From: Actinomycetes bacterium
GTDB lineage: Bacteria; Actinomycetota; Acidimicrobiia; Acidimicrobiales; RAAP-2
DNA: 64,000 bases
Assembly (NCBI GenBank): GCA_021818025.1
Contig: JAKAFH010000001.1
Coordinates: 46,250 to 110,249 of the forward strand
Reading direction: 5' to 3'
Within the stretch, counting starts at the first letter, position 1; each line of letters opens with the position of its first letter. Under the pieces are notes generated by a model, which saw only the letters and a program-made list of their open reading frames with translations, made no database searches and had not been told where the DNA came from. Positions 60,325 through 64,000 of the stretch are shown piece by piece. The position numbers and the translations under genes were made by a program.

Positions 60325-62786
60325 AGGATGATGTTCACCAACCGCGGCGCGCGCGCGACGATTCGCGAGGGCGCGGCGCCACCGAGGTACTGGCGAACGG
60401 TCTCGTCAGCCATCGCCGTGTCGCTCGCGGCCTCGTCGGTGATGTCCGCGCGCACCTGCAGGCGAGCGCGGACCTTGCCATTGACCTGTACCACCATGGT
60501 CACGGTCTCCTCGACCAAGAGCTCGGGGTCGGGAATTGGCCAGGCCTGGGCGTGCACGGAGGGTTCTCCAGGGTGGCGGATCTCCCAGATCTCGGCCGAC
60601 ACGTGCGGGGCCATGGGCGCGATCAGGCGAACCATCGCGTCGAGGGCCTCGGCCAAGACCGATCGCTCCACGCCGTCGTCGTGGGCCCACTTAGAAACGG
60701 TGTTGAGCAACTCCATCACCGCGGCCACCGCGGTGTTGTAACTCCACCGATCCAGGTCGGTCGTCACCCGCTTGATGGTCCGGTGCACCGCGCGCTCGAC
60801 GGGCCGGTCGAGCGCGTCGTCGCGGGTTCGCTCGCGCAGTGATGGGTCGGTCGCGAGACGGTAGATGCGGTCGAGGAAGCGCGCGCAGCCCTCGATCACG
60901 TCCTCGGTCTGAGCGGTCCAGTCGACGTCGTCGCCGGGCGGCCCGACGAAGAGGTGAAAGACGCGAAGCGCGTCGGCCCCGACGCGGTCGAAGTACTGCT
61001 CGGGGGCGATGAGGTTGCCCTTGGACTTGGACATCTTGGACCCGTCCAGGCGAATCATGCCCTGGGTGAAGAGCCGCGTGAACGGCTCGCGCGGCAGTCC
61101 CGGCGCCAGCCCGATGTCCGCGAGCGCCTTCAGGTAGAAGCGCGCGTAGAGCAGGTGCAAGATGGCGTGCTCGATGCCGCCGATGTACTGGTCGACCGGC
61201 ATCCACTTCGCCGCCTGGGCCGGATCGAACGGGCGACTCTCGCTGAACGGGTCGGTGTAGCGCAAGAAGTACCACGAGGAGTCGGTGAAGGTGTCCATCG
61301 TGTCGGCCTCGCGTCGCGCCAGCCCGCCGCAGACGGGACAGGTGGTGTCGCGAAACGCGGCGTGGGTCGCGAGCGGCGACTGGCCGTTGCGGTCCATCAC
61401 GACGTCGTCGGGCGCGACGACGGGCAGCTGGTCCTCGGGCACCGGCACCATGCCGCACGCGTCGCAGTACACGACGGGGATCGGGCAGCCCCAGAACCGC
61501 TGACGCGACACCAGCCAGTCGCGCAACCGGTAGTTGACCGTGGCACGGCCACGGGCCCGCTCGACCAAGAACGCCGTCGCCGCCGCCTTGGCGTCGGCGA
61601 CGTTGAGCCCGTCGAGGAACCCGGAGTTGATGTGAGGCCCGTCGCCGGCGTAGGCGCCGTCGGCTGCCCCCTCGGGTCGCTCGACGGTGTGCACCACGGG
61701 CAGGTCGTACGCGCGGGCGAAGGCGAGGTCGCGCTCGTCCTCACCGGGCACCGCCATGATCGCGCCCGTGCCGTAGGTGCCGAGCACGTAGTCCGCGACG
61801 AAGAGCGGCACGGCCTCGCCCGTGAACGGGTTGAGCACGTAGCGACCCGTGAAGGCACCGCGCTTGGTGAGACCGGTGCCGCTGTCGGACGACGAGGTCC
61901 GCTCGACCTCCGAGAGCGAGGTGGCGCGCGACACCAGATCTTCCACGGCCGGTCGCTGCTCGTCGGTGGTCAGGGCATCGAGCATCGGGTGCTCGGGCGC
62001 CACCACGGCGTAGGTGATGCCAAAACCGGTGTCCGGACGCGTCGTGAAGACCCGCAGGGTCATCGTCGGGTCGTCGGCCACCACGAGGTCGAATTCGACG
62101 CCCTCGCTGCGCCCGATCCAGTTGCGCTGCATGGTCTTGACGCGCTCGGGCCATTCGAGTGAGTCGAGGTCGTTGAGCAGTTCGTCGGCGTAGTCGGTAA
62201 TCCGAAAGAACCACTGCTCGAGGTTCCGACGCTCGACCACGTCGCCCGAGCGCTCACAGGTCCCGTCGGCCAGCACCTGCTCGTTTGCGAGCACGGTCGC
62301 ACAGCCCGGGCACCAGTTGACGGGTGCCTCGGCGCGATAGGCGAGGCCCGCGCGCAAGAAGGCGAGAAAGATCATCTGGGAGTACTTCATGTACTGCGGG
62401 TCGTGGCTCATCACCTCGCGGCGCCAGTCGTAGACGGCGCCGAGGCGCTGGACCGACTGCTTGAGCTCGGCCATGCGCGACTCGGTGAAGATGCGAGGGT
62501 GGCTGCCGGCCTTGATCGCGGCGTTCTCGGCGGGCAGGCCGAACGAATCGAAGCCGAACGGCGACAGGACGGCCTTGCCCCGCATGGTCTGATACCGGAC
62601 CACGAGGTCACCGAAGGTGTAGTTGCGCACGTGGCCCTGGTGGGCCGCGCCCGACGGATAGGGGTACATGCACAGGGCGTAGTAGCGCTCGCGGGGGTCG
62701 TCGTTGTCGACCTCGTACGTGCCGTCCAGACGCCATCGTTCTTGCCATTTGGCTTCTACGGATCGGACGTCAAAGGGGCGGGCCAT
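60321..62786 (-). CDS. leuS: leucyl-tRNA synthetase
   Basis: YALCMYPYPSGAAHQGHVRNYTFGDLVVRYQTMRG (HIGH-like); MIRLDGSKMSKSKGN (KMSKS). Confidence 0.98.
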   Translation of the reverse strand: MARPFDVRSVEAKWQERWRLDGTYEVDNDDPRERYYALCMYPYPSGAAHQGHVRNYTFGDLVVRYQTMRGKAVLSPFGFDSFGLPAENAAIKAGSHPRIFTESRMAELKQSVQRLGAVYDWRREVMSHDPQYMKYSQMIFLAFLRAGLAYRAEAPVNWCPGCATVLANEQVLADGTCERSGDVVERRNLEQWFFRITDYADELLNDLDSLEWPERVKTMQRNWIGRSEGVEFDLVVADDPTMTLRVFTTRPDTGFGITYAVVAPEHPMLDALTTDEQRPAVEDLVSRATSLSEVERTSSSDSGTGLTKRGAFTGRYVLNPFTGEAVPLFVADYVLGTYGTGAIMAVPGEDERDLAFARAYDLPVVHTVERPEGAADGAYAGDGPHINSGFLDGLNVADAKAAATAFLVERARGRATVNYRLRDWLVSRQRFWGCPIPVVYCDACGMVPVPEDQLPVVAPDDVVMDRNGQSPLATHAAFRDTTCPVCGGLARREADTMDTFTDSSWYFLRYTDPFSESRPFDPAQAAKWMPVDQYIGGIEHAILHLLYARFYLKALADIGLAPGLPREPFTRLFTQGMIRLDGSKMSKSKGNLIAPEQYFDRVGADALRVFHLFVGPPGDDVDWTAQTEDVIEGCARFLDRIYRLATDPSLRERTRDDALDRPVERAVHRTIKRVTTDLDRWSYNTAVAAVMELLNTVSKWAHDDGVERSVLAEALDAMVRLIAPMAPHVSAEIWEIRHPGEPSVHAQAWPIPDPELLVEETVTMVVQVNGKVRARLQVRADITDEAASDTAMADETVRQYLGGAAPSRIVARAPRLVNIIL

Positions 62787-62840
62787 CTCGACATTCTAGG
62801 GAACCATCGGCCTATCCTCGAAGTGAAAGTCGAGGTCCCA

Positions 62841-63527
62841 ATGTCTGAACCCACCTACCTGCTCGTCCATGGCGCGTGGCACGGTGCCTGGTCCTGGCGA
62901 CTGCTCGCCGAGGAGTTCGACCGTCGCGGCGTTGCCTGGCGCACCGTCGAACTACCGAGCGCCCACGACGAGGGCGACGGGACGAGCGACCTCGCCGCCG
63001 ACGTTCGTGCCGTGATCGCGGCTGCGCAACTCGCCGGGCCGAGCGTGTTGGTCGGTCACAGCTACGCCGGTGGAGTCATCGCCGAGGCCAGCAGCCAGCT
63101 GCCGTCGGTGAGCGGCCTCGTGTTCATCGCCGCGCTGATACCCGCCCTCGGCCAGAGCGCCACGGACGTCTCGCGCCTGGGCGTACGCACCGAGTTGGAC
63201 TCGGCGATGGTGGTAGACGGACCGCGTCTGCGCCTCGACCCGACGCTCGCGCGCTCAGCCCTCTACGGTGACTGTGACGAGTCCATCGCTAATGACGCCA
63301 CGTCCCGACTCGGGGCACAGACGATTGCGAGCTTCCGCGCCAAGCGCGCCAACCCCGACGTAGCCGTGACGCGCCACTACATCCGGTGCACGCAGGACCG
63401 GGCCATCGATCCGTCGCTCCAGGCCCTGCTCGCCTCGGCGTGTGATACGACAGTCGACCTGGCGAGCGACCACTCACCCTTCCTCTCGCATCCGGGATTC
63501 TGCGCCGACGCGATCCTCGACCGGTAG
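62841..63527 (+). CDS. alpha/beta-fold hydrolase
   Basis: YLLVHGAWHGAWSWRLLAEEFDRRG...VLVGHSYAGGVIAEAS (GHSYAG nucleophile elbow); C-terminal DHSPFLSHP catalytic His. Confidence 0.93.
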   Translation: MSEPTYLLVHGAWHGAWSWRLLAEEFDRRGVAWRTVELPSAHDEGDGTSDLAADVRAVIAAAQLAGPSVLVGHSYAGGVIAEASSQLPSVSGLVFIAALIPALGQSATDVSRLGVRTELDSAMVVDGPRLRLDPTLARSALYGDCDESIANDATSRLGAQTIASFRAKRANPDVAVTRHYIRCTQDRAIDPSLQALLASACDTTVDLASDHSPFLSHPGFCADAILDR

Positions 63528-63561
63528 CGGTTTCTCGAACTGCTACGATTGTTTGACCGTT

Positions 63562-63634
63562 GGGGGTATAGCTCAGTTGGTAGAGCGCTTGACTGGCAGT
63601 CAAGAGGTCAGGGGTTCGAATCCCCTTACCTCCA
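63562..63634 (+). tRNA. tRNA-Ala (GGC)
   Basis: GGGGGTATAGCTCAGTTGGTAGAGCGCTTGACTGGCAGTCAAGAGGTCAGGGGTTCGAATCCCCTTACCTCCA; G3:U70 identity pair, GGC anticodon, no encoded CCA. Confidence 0.96.
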
Positions 63635-63640
63635 CAAAAT

Positions 63641-64000
63641 TTACGTCGGTGACACCACCGGTAACCCGGCTTGCTCAGCTGCTATGCAGAGGCGAGTGTC
63701 GTAAGCCAGGAAAGCGGTGAGGTCTTCAATCAGTGACAATGCGCTTGCCAGGTGGATGGCGTCGAGACTGCGTAATTCGCGAGGGACCAAGTTTGCCGCC
63801 TGCTCGACGATCATGTGATCGATGGGTACGAGGTCGACCCCGTCGAGGAGTCGTCTGGCGTCATCAACGATTGATCCGTCGATTCGCTGACAGGTGCGAA
63901 GTAGTTCAACCGTTGACAGATCGCTGCTCACCTTGGGCTTTTCGGCATTCTGCGTTAGCCAATCGGTTAGCGCCTTGCTCTCAGGCTCGTCGAAAAGTAA
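63641..64000 (-). CDS. PIN-domain (VapC-like) protein, N-terminus truncated by window end
   Basis: Open minus frame continues to 64000: LLFDEPESKALTDWLTQNAEKPKVSSDLSTVELLRTCQ...LDAIHLASALSL...FLAYDTRLCIAAEQAGLPVVSP; DAIHLA and YDxRL motifs of PIN ribonucleases. Confidence 0.85.
   Translation of the reverse strand, partial: LLFDEPESKALTDWLTQNAEKPKVSSDLSTVELLRTCQRIDGSIVDDARRLLDGVDLVPIDHMIVEQAANLVPRELRSLDAIHLASALSLIEDLTAFLAYDTRLCIAAEQAGLPVVSPT

Overview
A 64 kb window of a high-GC chromosome. Gene content and order (purK/purE, PspA-HtpX-PspAB, rplS-trmD-rimM-KH-rpsP-ffh-ftsY-smc-mutM-rnc-acpP-plsX-rpmF, coaD-rsmD-recG-DhaL/DegV kinase, dnaG, glyS-hemW, recO-uppS, era-CNNM-ybeY-phoH-HIT-rsmE-dnaJ-hrcA, lepA, rpsT, holA-folP, leuS) indicate an actinobacterium, possibly Acidimicrobiia (the class is inference only). 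Most of the window is densely packed housekeeping operons. I found three tRNA genes, a perfect CIRCE element, and a PIN-domain gene cut by the right window edge. I saw no rRNA, CRISPR array, transposase, prophage or recognisable defence island. The main accessory-looking segments are about 27.4-32.0 kb (two MFS transporters, TetR, a small secreted protein, an FMN reductase) and the AT-richer right edge next to tRNA-Ala (PIN toxin-like gene). The most interesting structure is in the non-coding sequence. Many genes carry a TAnnnT box exactly 6-7 nt before an ATG/GTG start, which suggests leaderless transcripts. Several promoter regions carry perfect palindromes (pspA, fakA-like/rpmB, thiL/pckG, tetR/MFS, TauE). 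I found no clearly novel multi-gene system. The best leads for undescribed biology are the divergent sigma factor next to dnaG, the palindromic pspA control region, and several orphan small proteins.
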